Origin: Solimicrobium sp.
GTDB lineage: Bacteria; Pseudomonadota; Gammaproteobacteria; Burkholderiales; Burkholderiaceae_D
Assembly (NCBI GenBank): GCA_021155915.1
Contig: JAJNBE010000025.1
Location: forward strand, 1-46,461
Direction of reading: 5' to 3'
DNA: 46,461 bases
The position numbers and the translations under genes were made by a program. The notes beneath the pieces were generated by a model. The model saw only the letters and a list, made by a program, of their open reading frames with translations, made no database searches and was not told where the DNA came from. Shown here one piece after another: positions 8,829-18,352 of the stretch. The number at the start of each line of letters is the position of its first letter. The first letter of the stretch is position 1.

Positions 8829-8857
8829 AAAAAACCGTGAATAAATGCGGTTTTTTT
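8829..8857 (+). terminator. Intrinsic terminator after the slyD-like gene
   Basis: AAAAAACCG and CGGTTTTTT form a stem around a 10-base loop, ending in a T-run. The A-run on the other side may also serve the convergent M29-like gene. Confidence 0.75.
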
Positions 8858-8885
8858 GCGAATGATAAAAATTCGTAAAGAAAAC

Positions 8886-9893
8886 TCAAACCTGCCATGA
8901 CCCATCGCGATAGATTACTGCATTATCCAAACTTACTGTTATCGTAGCAACAAATACATCCACATGATATTTTGCGTTAGCTCGGCGAATTTGGGGTTTA
9001 GTATAGACCCCATGTTTAGCCCCAAGTGAAAGGTGAATTCCGCACATACGTTCATAGGTGCCAATGTCACTAACTGTGCGTTCAGCTGTAAACGCACGGT
9101 TGATTCCGAACCCTAGTTCACGTAACCATACCTCTCCTTCCTCTTCGCGAATTTGTTGCAGTACCAAATCAAATTCTGGCGTAGAATTTTCTGTCTTGGT
9201 AACGCGTCCTTTATGAATGATCAGCGTAATAGGTTGCTCGGGTTTGTTGACGGAAAAGGTGGTATCGCCAAACACAAAAATTCGTACTCGCCCGTGCACG
9301 GCTTCGAGGTCTTTCGCTTCAGTAAATACTTCACCAATTGGAAATTGACCGCCGATGTTAGTCATGCCGCTGTAATCACCGATATTTAACTTTGCCGGCT
9401 CAAGGGCGCAATCAAAAAAAAGTTGTTCCTCTGCGCCACTGTCAATGCACACTTTACTGGCCTGATCGATGCGGTATTTTAAAGCGTGTCCAGTGTTACG
9501 AAAATAAATGGGGTCGTAAGCCAAGGACTCGATGTAATAAGTAATTTCATCACCACTCATGCGTGCTAAATGTGGATGTTCAATTACCTTTAATTGACGT
9601 TTGAAAAGCTCTACCCGAATACGAAAAGCCTCTAAACGAAAATTAGTTGATTGCACTAACACGACTAAATCGGCAGCTTGCAATGGAGAAAACGCCTCTA
9701 ATATATACTCCGGGGTTACTGCGTCAAAGTTGATAAAGCGCGCATGGGGAAGGCATTGTTGATATGCCGCATAAAGAATACAAGATAAGGCACAGCGCTG
9801 ATCGAAAACAACAATCGCAGAATGTTTGTCTTTGTGTTGGATGGCGATCGAAAGAATATTGTTGAGATGCGCTGTTGCGGTTGTGGTTAGCAT
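8886..9893 (-). CDS. M29 aminopeptidase T-like metalloprotein
   Basis: The protein resembles the M29 (aminopeptidase T/AmpS) fold, which also includes the dihydroxypyridine dioxygenase NicX. Candidate metal ligands appear in the expected order: E188 in FPIGEVFTEA, E259 in RELGFGIN, H287 in GIHLSLG, and the H-x-D pair H310/D312 in AKYHVDVFV. The spacings are close to those of Thermus AmpS (E250, E316, H345, H376, D378). At 335 residues it is shorter than the about 410 of true aminopeptidase T, so the substrate may differ. No signal peptide; cytoplasmic. The start at 9893 has no visible Shine-Dalgarno. It stands alone, convergent with the slyD-like gene. Confidence 0.65.
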   Translation of the reverse strand: MLTTTATAHLNNILSIAIQHKDKHSAIVVFDQRCALSCILYAAYQQCLPHARFINFDAVTPEYILEAFSPLQAADLVVLVQSTNFRLEAFRIRVELFKRQLKVIEHPHLARMSGDEITYYIESLAYDPIYFRNTGHALKYRIDQASKVCIDSGAEEQLFFDCALEPAKLNIGDYSGMTNIGGQFPIGEVFTEAKDLEAVHGRVRIFVFGDTTFSVNKPEQPITLIIHKGRVTKTENSTPEFDLVLQQIREEEGEVWLRELGFGINRAFTAERTVSDIGTYERMCGIHLSLGAKHGVYTKPQIRRANAKYHVDVFVATITVSLDNAVIYRDGSWQV

Positions 9894-9992
9894 AATTATT
9901 TTATAATTTCGGCGAGGGAATAGAAGTGCAGTCGGATTGTGCGGTAGTCAAATAGAGAGTTAACCTGACGTGCGAAACTGCATAATATCTTT

Positions 9993-11726
9993 CTATTTCC
10001 CCCAACTATCTTTAAGCGTAGTCACCCGATTAAAGACAGGTTTTCCGGGTGTTGAGTCGACGATATCAGCGACAAAATAGCCGTGCCGCTCGAACTGAAA
10101 GCGGTCGCCCGGCTGTGCGGTCTCGATCCCGGCTTCTAAATAACCAGTGACCACTTGCAGCGCATTTGGATTAAGCAAACCTAACAAATCTTTGTTGCCG
10201 GCATCGGGATTGGCATCGGTAAATAATCGGTCATAGAGGCGTATTTCCGTCGCAATAGCATGCGCTGCACTGACCCAATGAATATTGCCTTTCACTTTGT
10301 AGTTTGCACTGCCTTCCGTGCCACTTTTACTGTCGGGATAGTAGATGCAATGAACGGCGATAATATTACCATTTGAATCTTTATCAAAGCCCGTACATTC
10401 AACAACATAGCCATAACGCAGGCGTAACTTATTGCCGGGAAATAAACGGAAATAACCTTTGCTGGGTACTTCCATAAAGTCATCCACTTCAATCCAGCAT
10501 TCACGACTGAGCTGAAATGTACGATTGCCGCGTTCAGGAAAATGCGGATGTACCGGAGCGGTGCATACCACACTGTCACCTTCTGGAAAATTATCAATAA
10601 TTAGTTTGAGTGGATGTAATACCGCTACAGCGCGCGGTGCTTTGGGGTCCAAATCCTCTCTCAGACATGCTTCTAGAGTACTGTAGTCAATCCAGCCGTC
10701 AGAACGCGTAACGCCAATACGCTCGCAAAATAATTGAATTGATTCCGGTGTATATCCCCGACGCCGAATCCCTACTAAGGTCGGCATGCGTGGATCATCC
10801 CAGCCGGTCACCGTGCCACTTTCCACTAGTTGGCGCAGCTTGCGTTTGCTGGTGATAACGTAAGTGAGATTCAAGCGGGCAAATTCGTATTGATGCGGAA
10901 CGGGTTTTTCGAAAAAGCCGCCTTCTGTACATCGTTCAATTAACCAATCATATAAGGGTCGATGATCTTGGAACTCTAAAGTGCAGATGGAATGAGAAAT
11001 CTGTTCGATCGCGTCGGATAAGGGATGCGTAAAATCATACATCGGGTAAATGCACCATTCGTCACCTGTACGATGGTGATGTGCGTGACGAATTCGGTAA
11101 ATGACCGGATCACGCATATTCATATTAGGTGAAGACATCGCATTTTCACTAATTTTGGCGCGTAACACATGCTCTCCATCAGGAAATTCGCCAGCTCTCA
11201 TGCGGCGAAACAGATCGAGCGATTCAGCGCTAGAACGGTTTCTGTATGGTGAGTTTTTACCTGGATCGGTAAAACTTCCACGGTTGGCAGTTATATCTGA
11301 CGCGCATTGGCTATCCACATAAGCATATCCCGCTTGAACTAAGTATTCCGCCATTGCGTAAAGTTGATCAAAATAATCGCTGGCGTAAAACAAATATTCT
11401 TGCTCATTTTGCTTCCAGTTAAAGCCTAACCAGCTTACCGAATCCATAATGGAATCGACATACTCTTGCTCTTCTTTTTCTGGATTGGTATCGTCAAAAC
11501 GCAAATGGCAACGTCCTCCATAATCACGCGCTAAGCCAAAATTGAGGCAGATCGATTTAGCATGGCCAATATGAAGATAGCCGTTGGGTTCTGGGGGAAA
11601 GCGTGTAATTACATGGGGTAAATCCTGCCGTGCATACGTACCTGCTGCTAAGTCAGCATCGATAATGGTGCGTAAAAAATTTGGACTCTGAGTTAAACCC
11701 GGGCTTGAATTTGTGTCGTTGCTCAT
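9993..11726 (-). CDS. glnS: Glutamine-tRNA ligase
   Basis: This class I synthetase charges tRNA-Gln. The HIGH signature is in PPEPNGYLHIGHAKSI (HIGH at 52-55) and the KMSKS counterpart is ITSKRKL (about 291-297). Other GlnRS marks are CHLRFDDTNPEKE, EFQDHRPLYDWL and the C-terminal anticodon-binding beta barrels (ECWIEVDDFMEVPSKGYFRLFPG). Its 577 residues compare with 554 in E. coli. No non-discriminating GluRS features are seen, so the organism makes Gln-tRNA directly. The start at 11726 lacks a strong ribosome site. Confidence 0.97.
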   Translation of the reverse strand: MSNDTNSSPGLTQSPNFLRTIIDADLAAGTYARQDLPHVITRFPPEPNGYLHIGHAKSICLNFGLARDYGGRCHLRFDDTNPEKEEQEYVDSIMDSVSWLGFNWKQNEQEYLFYASDYFDQLYAMAEYLVQAGYAYVDSQCASDITANRGSFTDPGKNSPYRNRSSAESLDLFRRMRAGEFPDGEHVLRAKISENAMSSPNMNMRDPVIYRIRHAHHHRTGDEWCIYPMYDFTHPLSDAIEQISHSICTLEFQDHRPLYDWLIERCTEGGFFEKPVPHQYEFARLNLTYVITSKRKLRQLVESGTVTGWDDPRMPTLVGIRRRGYTPESIQLFCERIGVTRSDGWIDYSTLEACLREDLDPKAPRAVAVLHPLKLIIDNFPEGDSVVCTAPVHPHFPERGNRTFQLSRECWIEVDDFMEVPSKGYFRLFPGNKLRLRYGYVVECTGFDKDSNGNIIAVHCIYYPDSKSGTEGSANYKVKGNIHWVSAAHAIATEIRLYDRLFTDANPDAGNKDLLGLLNPNALQVVTGYLEAGIETAQPGDRFQFERHGYFVADIVDSTPGKPVFNRVTTLKDSWGK

Positions 11727-12150
11727 AGTTAAGGCAATCTGGTAATAAAGGAGTGGGCTATTTTACCGTAGGTTGGGGGTCTCGCTGTGTTAACTCAAGC
11801 TTTTCACTTATCTTTCTGCGCAGAAAGCCGCGGTTCAGTCGAGGCAGCGGTAGCGCCTCGGAAGATCGAAATTAAATGCATTTTATGAGCTGCAAAAACC
11901 GAAGTTATCATTAAGCGAGATAAAATTAGCTAGAATGGTACAAATCCTTTTGTTTCAGAAAAGTCTTTACTAACATTATTCAGAAATTGATTCAGTAATA
12001 ACTTTTCGCTTTCTCCCGTAGAATTTTTTATGTTTTTATAAACTGTTAAAGCATGTCGGTGAGTTTCAACTAAATTGATTAGGTTATGTTTCCAAGATAT
12101 TGTCTGCGTATTAAAATTCGCCGTTATTCAGTTGAAATAGAGAAATATCT
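11727..12150. other. Divergent promoter region between glnS and the GDPD gene, with two hairpins
   Basis: This 424-base interval holds no gene. It carries the perfect 16-bp palindrome CTTTCTGCGCAGAAAG (11812-11827) and, 12 bases on, a GC hairpin CGAGGC...GCCTCG (11840-11860). Neither is followed by a T-run, so they may be leader structures or operators for glnS. The rest is AT-rich promoter-type sequence. Confidence 0.5.
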
Positions 12151-12900
12151 ATGTGGACTTATCCTAAAGTAATCGCGCATCGCGGAGGGGGCGTCTTAGC
12201 ACCCGAAAATACGCTCACGGCATTTCAATGCGGGTTAGACTGGGGTTTCCGTGCCGTGGAATTTGACGTAATGCTCACTAAGGACTTGATACCTATCGCC
12301 ATCCATGATGAAAAATTGGGACGGACTGTTGTTGGAAAAGAGCGGGTATGTAATTCGTTGGCACAGGATCTTTTTCAATTAGATGCCGGGAGCTGGTTCG
12401 CGCCTGAATTTTCCAATAGTCGCTTGCCCGGTTATTTGCAAGTATTGGAATTTTGTGCACAACACGGCATTTGGATGAATGTCGAGATTAAGCCTGCCCA
12501 TGGGTTTGAAGCAATTACCGGAAAAATTGTAGCAGAAATTACCCATGATTTTTATCAACAGACCAACTATTCATCGATGCAATTACCGTTATTCTCGTCG
12601 TTTAAGTTGGATGCATTGCGCGCTGCTAAATTAGCGGCGCCTAATGTCCCACGAGCATTGATATACAAACGAATTCCTAACTCATGGCAGGAAGATGTAC
12701 GGGAACTAAATGCGGTGGCTTTACATACTAACCATAAAAATCTGACAGCGAAAATGGCCAAAAAAGTCAAGCGAGCTGGGATGCAGTTGGCTTGCTATAC
12801 GGTGAATAACCTCGATCGTGCGCGGATGCTTTCCCATTGGGGTGTGGATGCTTTTTTTACAGATCGGATTGACTTGGATTGGCGTAGTTTGTTGTGCTGA
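12151..12900 (+). CDS. ugpQ: Glycerophosphodiester phosphodiesterase (UgpQ-like, cytoplasmic)
   Basis: GDPD enzymes hydrolyse glycerophosphodiesters to glycerol-3-phosphate and an alcohol. The TIM-barrel signature is complete: VIAHRGGG (8-14), APENTLTAF, VEFDVMLTKD, IAIHDEKLGRT and NVEIKPA. The protein ends with the family's HWGVDAFFTDRID. There is no signal peptide, which favours a cytoplasmic UgpQ-type enzyme over periplasmic GlpQ. Length 249 is typical of UgpQ. No glycerol-phosphate transporter is next to it; the following gene, 79 bases on, is a DUF455 protein in the same direction. Confidence 0.93.
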   Translation: MWTYPKVIAHRGGGVLAPENTLTAFQCGLDWGFRAVEFDVMLTKDLIPIAIHDEKLGRTVVGKERVCNSLAQDLFQLDAGSWFAPEFSNSRLPGYLQVLEFCAQHGIWMNVEIKPAHGFEAITGKIVAEITHDFYQQTNYSSMQLPLFSSFKLDALRAAKLAAPNVPRALIYKRIPNSWQEDVRELNAVALHTNHKNLTAKMAKKVKRAGMQLACYTVNNLDRARMLSHWGVDAFFTDRIDLDWRSLLC

Positions 12901-12979
12901 TCCCTATGAGATTTTCCTAGACAACAACATCGCGATATTCCTCTGCGATCTTTCTTGAGAACCCTATTACCTACTTAGT

Positions 12980-13801
12980 ATGTCGCCAATTCCCATGAAA
13001 AATGAACTGCGTTCTTCCGCATTATGTGTGCTTGGAATGACGGATCCTGTGCAGAAAGTTACTTTGACCCAAGTTTTATTCGAGCAGCAATCTGGTCAAA
13101 TTAATTTAGATGCCTATCAACAATTAACTGAACAAACGGGTCTGGAGCTTCCAGGTCGGCCCGCAAAGCCTGAGCTGGTGTCGCCCTTAAAAGTAGAGCA
13201 CCGCACAATGCACACTTCGGTAGGGCATGCAATTTCGCTGCATGCATTATGCCACATTGAATTTAATGCCATTAATCTGGCACTGGATGCTATTTGGCGT
13301 TTTCCAGGTATGCCAGTAGACTATTACCTTGATTGGCTTAAAGTGGCAGCAGAAGAGGCCACGCACTTTACTTTATTGTCGGAACACTTAACTACGCTGG
13401 GCTATGCCTATGGTGATTTCTCCGGGCACAATGGGCTGTGGGAAATGGTGGCTAAGACTAAAGACAACGTTTTGGCGCGTATGGCATTAGTACCACGCAC
13501 GTTGGAAGCGCGTGGTCTAGATGCCGCGCCTCGGACTCGTAGTAAGCTACTCCAGGCGGGGGATAAGGCAGGTGCGGCCATTATTGATATTATTCTGCGC
13601 GATGAAATAGGTCATGTGGCTATCGGCAACCGCTGGTTTGGTTACCTTTGCCAGCAACGCGATTTAGATCCGATTAGTTGTTATGCCAATTTGGCCGCAA
13701 CTTATTCTGCCCCAAAGCTACGGGGCCCGTTCAATTTAGCAGCGCGTCGGGCAGCGGGATTTTCGGAGTCAGAATTGCAGATCTTGTTGGATGCAATATA
13801 A
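12980..13801 (+). CDS. DUF455 ferritin-like protein
   Basis: This belongs to the DUF455 family, a ferritin-like four-helix di-metal protein of unknown reaction. The acidic metal-site helices are visible as HIEFNAINLALDAIWRF, AAEEATHFTLLSEHL and RDEIGHVAIGNRWF, giving the E...ExxH...ExxH pattern. The N-terminal ARL-like part (ALCVLGMTDPVQK) and the mid-protein ARMALVPRTLEARGLDA are also family hallmarks. Two ATGs (12980 and 12995) could start it. It is co-oriented with the GDPD gene upstream and thrC downstream (70-base gap). Cytoplasmic. Confidence 0.85.
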   Translation: MSPIPMKNELRSSALCVLGMTDPVQKVTLTQVLFEQQSGQINLDAYQQLTEQTGLELPGRPAKPELVSPLKVEHRTMHTSVGHAISLHALCHIEFNAINLALDAIWRFPGMPVDYYLDWLKVAAEEATHFTLLSEHLTTLGYAYGDFSGHNGLWEMVAKTKDNVLARMALVPRTLEARGLDAAPRTRSKLLQAGDKAGAAIIDIILRDEIGHVAIGNRWFGYLCQQRDLDPISCYANLAATYSAPKLRGPFNLAARRAAGFSESELQILLDAI

Positions 13802-13871
13802 TCTACTGCTGAGAATTCAATCTTAGTTAGTTTTCTTTATTCTCTCAGTTTCTTCAACCTAAAGAAATTCT

Positions 13872-15329
13872 ATGCATTACATATCCACACGCGGCAACGC
13901 TGCTCAATATTCTTTTTCTGAGATTTTGTTAGGAGGATTGGCAGACGACGGAGGTTTGTATTTGCCAAAGAATTATCCTCAGATAAATGACACTGAACTG
14001 AGTCTATGGCGTAACTTATCGTACCCAAAACTAGCCTGTGCTGTGTTAGCGAAATTCGCCCCGGAGATTCCTTTAGCCGATTTAAAGTTGATAACTGAAA
14101 AAACGTATTCTTCTGCCATTTTTTGCCACTCCCGACATGGGGATGCTGCGCAGATTACTCCGCTGGAACGATTAGAACCAGGCCTGTATTTACAAGCTTT
14201 GTCTAATGGTCCGACGCTGGCTTTCAAAGACCTGGCAATGCAATTGTTAGGTAACCTGTTTGAGTATGCGTTGGATAAACAAAAAGGGGAATTAAACATT
14301 GTGGGCGCTACTTCCGGGGATACTGGTAGTGCCGCAGAGTACGCTATGCGGAGCAAACACGGGATACGCATATTCATGTTGTCACCCTATAATAAAATGA
14401 GTGCGTTCCAAACTGCACAAATGTTTAGTTTGTCAGATAACAATATTTTCAATATTGCCGTGGAAGGTGTGTTTGACGACTGTCAGGATTTAGTCAAAGC
14501 AATTTCCAACGATTTAACTTTTAAAAAACGGCAAAAAATTGGTACCGTAAATTCGATTAACTGGGCACGCATCGTTGCGCAAGTCGTGTATTACTTCAAG
14601 GGTTATTTTAGCGTGACTAATAACAACGCTGAAAAAGTATCCTTCACTGTCCCTTCAGGCAATTTTGGCAATATATGTGCGGGCCATATTGCTCGTATGA
14701 TGGGGTTGCCAATAGATCGGTTAGTAGTTGCGACAAATGAAAACGATGTCTTAGATGAATTTTTCAAAACAGGGAAATATCGGGTTCGGCCATCGGAACA
14801 GACTTATCACACTAGCAGTCCATCGATGGATATTTCTAAAGCATCTAATTTTGAGCGTTTTGTGTTTGATCTGATCGGACGTGACAGTCAACGGTTAGCT
14901 GCATTATTTGCCAAAGTAGAAATTACTGGGGGTTTCGATTTGTCGGGAGGACCAAACAGTGATGGTGATGAATTTAAGCGTATCGCTGAATTTGGTTTTA
15001 CTTCAGGCAAATCGCTTCATGCAGACCGTCTTGAGACGATACGCCGTGCTCATGATAAATATGGTGTCATTGTTGATACGCACACTGCAGATGGTATTAA
15101 AGTGGCTTTAGATGTGATCACTACAACACGAAATAATACGGTTCCCATGATTGTGTTGGAAACAGCTTTGGCCTCCAAATTTAGTCATACTATTCGAGAA
15201 GCATTGGGATACGATGCGCCTCGTCCAAATGCTTTTGAACATATTGAATCCTTGCCACAACACTATGTTGTGATGCCGGCGAATGTCGATCAAATAAAAA
15301 CATATATTGCACAGAGAACAGGTTTATAA
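13872..15329 (+). CDS. thrC: Threonine synthase
   Basis: ThrC converts O-phosphohomoserine to threonine with PLP. The PLP lysine is K119 in NGPTLAFKDLAMQ, and the phosphate loop appears as GATSGDTGSAAE. The N-terminal MHYISTRG...FSEILLGGLADDGGLYLP is the standard opening of the long, enterobacterial/fungal-type ThrC, and 485 residues fits that class. The C-terminal domain (SGGPNSDGDEF, DTHTADGIKVA) is intact. Homoserine dehydrogenase is not in the window. Only nine bases separate it from modA, so thrC and modABC may be co-transcribed. Confidence 0.96.
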   Translation: MHYISTRGNAAQYSFSEILLGGLADDGGLYLPKNYPQINDTELSLWRNLSYPKLACAVLAKFAPEIPLADLKLITEKTYSSAIFCHSRHGDAAQITPLERLEPGLYLQALSNGPTLAFKDLAMQLLGNLFEYALDKQKGELNIVGATSGDTGSAAEYAMRSKHGIRIFMLSPYNKMSAFQTAQMFSLSDNNIFNIAVEGVFDDCQDLVKAISNDLTFKKRQKIGTVNSINWARIVAQVVYYFKGYFSVTNNNAEKVSFTVPSGNFGNICAGHIARMMGLPIDRLVVATNENDVLDEFFKTGKYRVRPSEQTYHTSSPSMDISKASNFERFVFDLIGRDSQRLAALFAKVEITGGFDLSGGPNSDGDEFKRIAEFGFTSGKSLHADRLETIRRAHDKYGVIVDTHTADGIKVALDVITTTRNNTVPMIVLETALASKFSHTIREALGYDAPRPNAFEHIESLPQHYVVMPANVDQIKTYIAQRTGL

Positions 15330-15338
15330 AAACGCGCT

Positions 15339-16151
15339 ATGGTAAATTTTTGTAATTGCACCGATCTTAGTAATCCTATCAGGCGGAAGAAAGCAAGAAG
15401 CAAAGGGGCCTGTCGAGATTACTTTATTCATATATTTTTCTCATTTTTTCTCATCAACTTTAGTTGGGCTAATGAAGTTCAAGTCGCTGTAGCCGCGAAT
15501 TTTGCCGCACCTATGAAACAAATTTCGGCCGCTTTTTTTCATGCTACCGGGCATACGGCAGCCTTGTCTTTTGGTGCAACAGGTAAGTTTTTCACGCAAA
15601 TAAAAAATGGCGCACCTTTTGATATTTTGTTGGCAGCCGATCAAATTACCCCCAACCAACTTGCGCAAAAAGGTTACGCCCTTCCTGAAACTCAATTTAC
15701 CTATGCGCTTGGGAGATTGGTTCTGTGGTCAGCTGCCAGTGGTGTCATTGATGTGGAAGGCACGGTATTGAAAGAGGGAAGGTTTGTGCGTTTAGCAATG
15801 GCCTCATCGCAAGCGCCATACGGCATAGCAGCGAAGCAAACGTTGAAAAGTCTCGATCTTCTTGAGCGTTTTCAGCCAAGAATTGTCGTCGGCGAAAGTA
15901 TCGGACAAGCTTATACATTTATTGCCTCGGGTAATGCGACTTTGGGCTTCGTAGCTCTATCTCAAGTGTGTGAAAATCATCAAATCAAATCAGGGTCTGC
16001 CTGGATTGTGCCAGAAAATTTATACAGTCCTTTATGGCAAGATGCGATTTTATTGAAGCATGGAAAAAATAATCCGGCAGCGCTTGCTTTGCTGGCTTAT
16101 CTAAGATCAGACACCGCCAAAAAGATTATTCACTCCTATGGATATCGCTGA
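15339..16151 (+). CDS. modA: Molybdate ABC transporter periplasmic binding protein
   Basis: ModA captures molybdate or tungstate in the periplasm. A basic segment ([12 protein letters not shown]) precedes a hydrophobic core ([17 protein letters not shown]), giving an unusually long signal peptide that ends near residue 44. The mature protein starts [17 protein letters not shown], followed by the family motifs [25 protein letters not shown] and [25 protein letters not shown]. Length 270 suits ModA plus the extended leader. The 3' end overlaps modB by 14 bases. Together with modB and modC this is a complete importer, presumably supplying molybdenum-cofactor enzymes encoded elsewhere. Confidence 0.95.
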   Translation: MVNFCNCTDLSNPIRRKKARSKGACRDYFIHIFFSFFLINFSWANEVQVAVAANFAAPMKQISAAFFHATGHTAALSFGATGKFFTQIKNGAPFDILLAADQITPNQLAQKGYALPETQFTYALGRLVLWSAASGVIDVEGTVLKEGRFVRLAMASSQAPYGIAAKQTLKSLDLLERFQPRIVVGESIGQAYTFIASGNATLGFVALSQVCENHQIKSGSAWIVPENLYSPLWQDAILLKHGKNNPAALALLAYLRSDTAKKIIHSYGYR

Positions 16152-16809
16152 CTTAGGCGCAATTTGGCTTACTCTAAAACTTGCGACAATAACCACGTTG
16201 TTGTTGGTTATACTGGGAACTCCATTAGCGTGGTGGCTGGCGCGCACCAGGTCACCATTTAAAAATTATATTCGCACGGTAGTGGCCCTACCCCTAGTGC
16301 TGCCGCCTACTGTAATCGGTTTTTATTTGTTACTGTTAATGGGTCCTAATGGCGCTGTAGGCCGCCTAACGCAAATGTCGGGTTTGGATTTGTTACCGTT
16401 TACGTTCACTGGATTAGTGGTTGCTTCCATGTTGTATTCATTGCCATTTGTCATTCAACCGCTACATAACGCGTTCGAGGCGATAGGCGAAAGGTCGTTA
16501 GAAGCGGCGGCCACATTGCGAGCCTCGCCGCTGGATACTTTCGTTTCAGTTGTAGTACCGTTAGCTAAGCCAGGTTATTTAACCGCTTTTGTCATGGGTT
16601 TCGCGCATACCGTTGGAGAATTTGGTGTTGTTCTGATGATAGGTGGCAATATTCCTGATAGAACCCGCGTAATTTCAGTACAAATTTACGACCATGTCGA
16701 TGCCCTTGAATATGCCCAGGCGCATAGTCTAGCGGCAATAATGTTGGTATTTTCTTTTGTGACATTATTCACTCTGTATAAATTTTGCCCTTCTCAAAAG
16801 GTGCCATGA
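16138..16809 (+). CDS. modB: Molybdate ABC transporter permease
   Basis: ModB is the inner-membrane channel of the molybdate importer. About five membrane segments are visible, beginning [25 protein letters not shown]. The coupling-helix (EAA) motif [25 protein letters not shown] lies near residues 120-145. The signature [16 protein letters not shown] and the ending [17 protein letters not shown]...[15 protein letters not shown] are typical. Length 223 is normal. It overlaps modA by 14 bases and modC by the ATGA arrangement, so the three subunits are translationally coupled. Confidence 0.96.
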   Translation: MDIADLGAIWLTLKLATITTLLLVILGTPLAWWLARTRSPFKNYIRTVVALPLVLPPTVIGFYLLLLMGPNGAVGRLTQMSGLDLLPFTFTGLVVASMLYSLPFVIQPLHNAFEAIGERSLEAAATLRASPLDTFVSVVVPLAKPGYLTAFVMGFAHTVGEFGVVLMIGGNIPDRTRVISVQIYDHVDALEYAQAHSLAAIMLVFSFVTLFTLYKFCPSQKVP

Positions 16810-17873
16810 GCGGCACACATCTCCGAATAAAGTTAGCCACATTAGCGGTCAATTTATCGTTACCAGAACGGGGCGTGAGTGCGATAATCGGGCCATCCGG
16901 TGCAGGTAAAACAACCTTACTACGTGCGGTTGCAGGTTTAGAATCGACAGCCCGCGGCCGGGTAGAGATTAATGGTGAAATTTGGCAAGATGACAAACAA
17001 AAAATTTTCATGGCTACTTACCAGCGCCCGATCGGTTTTGTGTTTCAAGAGCCAAGTTTATTTTCACATTTATCGGTACAAGGGAATATTGAATTCGGAT
17101 TACGACGAACTTCGCATTCAGATCGAAAAATAGTGTTATCGCATGCGATCGATTTGTTAGGCCTAGCGCCATTATTAAAACGATTCCCGGCAACTTTATC
17201 TGGCGGCGAAAAGCAACGCGTCAGTATTGCGCGTGCCTTGGCAACTAGTCCAAAGTTATTACTTATGGACGAGCCGCTCGCATCATTAGATGAACATCGC
17301 AAAGCAGAAATTTTGCCTTTTCTGGAACGGTTACATCATGAGTTCGATATTCCTTTGCTTTATGTCAGTCATGCCCTGGATGAAGTAGCACGATTGGCTA
17401 ATTATGTTGTAGTGCTAGAAGCGGGAAAAGTACGCGCGACCGGTAGTACTACCGAATTATTAACGCGTTTTGATTTACCGTTTGCGCAGGGTGACAGAGC
17501 ATTTGTATTACTTACAGCCAGGCTCATCGCGCGCGATGAGCATTATCAATTATCTCAAGTCGAATTTGCAGGTGGACATTTGTGGGTGCCGCAAAGCCAG
17601 GCCATATTAGGCGCCAAAGTCCTTTTACGCATTGAAGCGCAGGAGGTAAGTTTATCATTGACGCAGCAAGTAGATTCGAGCGTATTGAATTCCCTGAGGG
17701 TTAAAATCATCAGTATGGTTGAGTATACGGCGGGCCTACTAATAGTGGAATTGGATATGAATGGCGCTAAGTTATTAGCACGGATTACACGCAAGTCTGC
17801 AGATCGATTGGCATTACATGCCGGGATGGCGCTTTATGCCCAGATTAAAGAGGTGCTGATCAAAGATTGCTAA
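16806..17873 (+). CDS. modC: Molybdate ABC transporter ATP-binding protein
   Basis: ModC is the ATPase of the importer. It has Walker [10 protein letters not shown] (about 29-37), the ABC signature [15 protein letters not shown], Walker [13 protein letters not shown] and the H-loop YVSHALDEV. The C-terminal third is a MOP/TOBE domain (residues about 285-350), which binds oxyanion and regulates transport. I choose ATG 16806, which overlaps the modB stop as ATGA and has AAGG upstream, rather than the TTG at 16785; this gives 355 aa. It is the last gene of the thrC-modABC run. Confidence 0.94.
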   Translation: MSGTHLRIKLATLAVNLSLPERGVSAIIGPSGAGKTTLLRAVAGLESTARGRVEINGEIWQDDKQKIFMATYQRPIGFVFQEPSLFSHLSVQGNIEFGLRRTSHSDRKIVLSHAIDLLGLAPLLKRFPATLSGGEKQRVSIARALATSPKLLLMDEPLASLDEHRKAEILPFLERLHHEFDIPLLYVSHALDEVARLANYVVVLEAGKVRATGSTTELLTRFDLPFAQGDRAFVLLTARLIARDEHYQLSQVEFAGGHLWVPQSQAILGAKVLLRIEAQEVSLSLTQQVDSSVLNSLRVKIISMVEYTAGLLIVELDMNGAKLLARITRKSADRLALHAGMALYAQIKEVLIKDC

Positions 17874-18352
17874 GTCTTTAGATTGGCTGTTTATTGGCAG
17901 TTAATGGGGATCGGAAACCTTACTTCTAGAAGGGGGGAATGTGGAAATATGCAGCCGCCCTGATGGCGAAAACGTATGATCTTGCTCCCGAAATCTTTGG
18001 TAATTCTCATTGTACGTCGGCGGTCAATTTCGCCTCATGGATGCAAAAATTGTTGGGTAGAAAAGATGCGAATAGCAAGTCTGTCTTTTCCTGCAGTGCT
18101 GTTTTACCTGGAGAGATGCTCAGGCATGCTAAAGAAGAGCGCGAATTTAACGATATATCTGGCTGGCATAAAACCGCCTGCAAGGTAAACGATTGCTTCA
18201 CCCTTGAACATAAAAACATGCGAAAAGAAAACTGAATTACGTTACTATTACGGAAAATTTGCAGGCCACACGGTAATCTCGGATCACTGCTATTCTCTAA
18301 ACTATAAATAGCTTGTCGATTTATCCTCAAGCAATATCAACAAGAAATTTCA
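17874..18352. other. 479-base interval between modC and the 809-aa gene
   Basis: This holds no well-supported gene; one 98-codon frame is listed separately at low confidence. No terminator-type hairpin after modC is apparent. The last 100 bases are AT-rich and should carry the promoter of the large gene, but no clear -35/-10 pair stands out. Confidence 0.4.
17939..18235 (+). CDS. Doubtful small hypothetical protein (98 aa)
   Basis: An ATG-initiated frame of 98 codons lies between modC and the 809-aa gene, with a purine-rich AGAAGGGGGG run directly before the ATG, closer than usual. The product is soluble, with several Cys and His residues, and resembles nothing I know. An overlapping frame of 107 codons exists on the other strand, so coding status is uncertain. 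It could be a real small gene, a decayed remnant or chance. Confidence 0.25.
   Translation: MWKYAAALMAKTYDLAPEIFGNSHCTSAVNFASWMQKLLGRKDANSKSVFSCSAVLPGEMLRHAKEEREFNDISGWHKTACKVNDCFTLEHKNMRKEN

Noticed and set aside
16785..16805. TTG start for modC
   Set aside because: The ATG at 16806 overlaps the modB stop as ATGA and has an AAGG site.
18007..18330. 107-codon minus-strand frame between modC and the 809-aa gene
   Set aside because: It overlaps the 98-codon plus-strand frame, has no ribosome site and no family resemblance.
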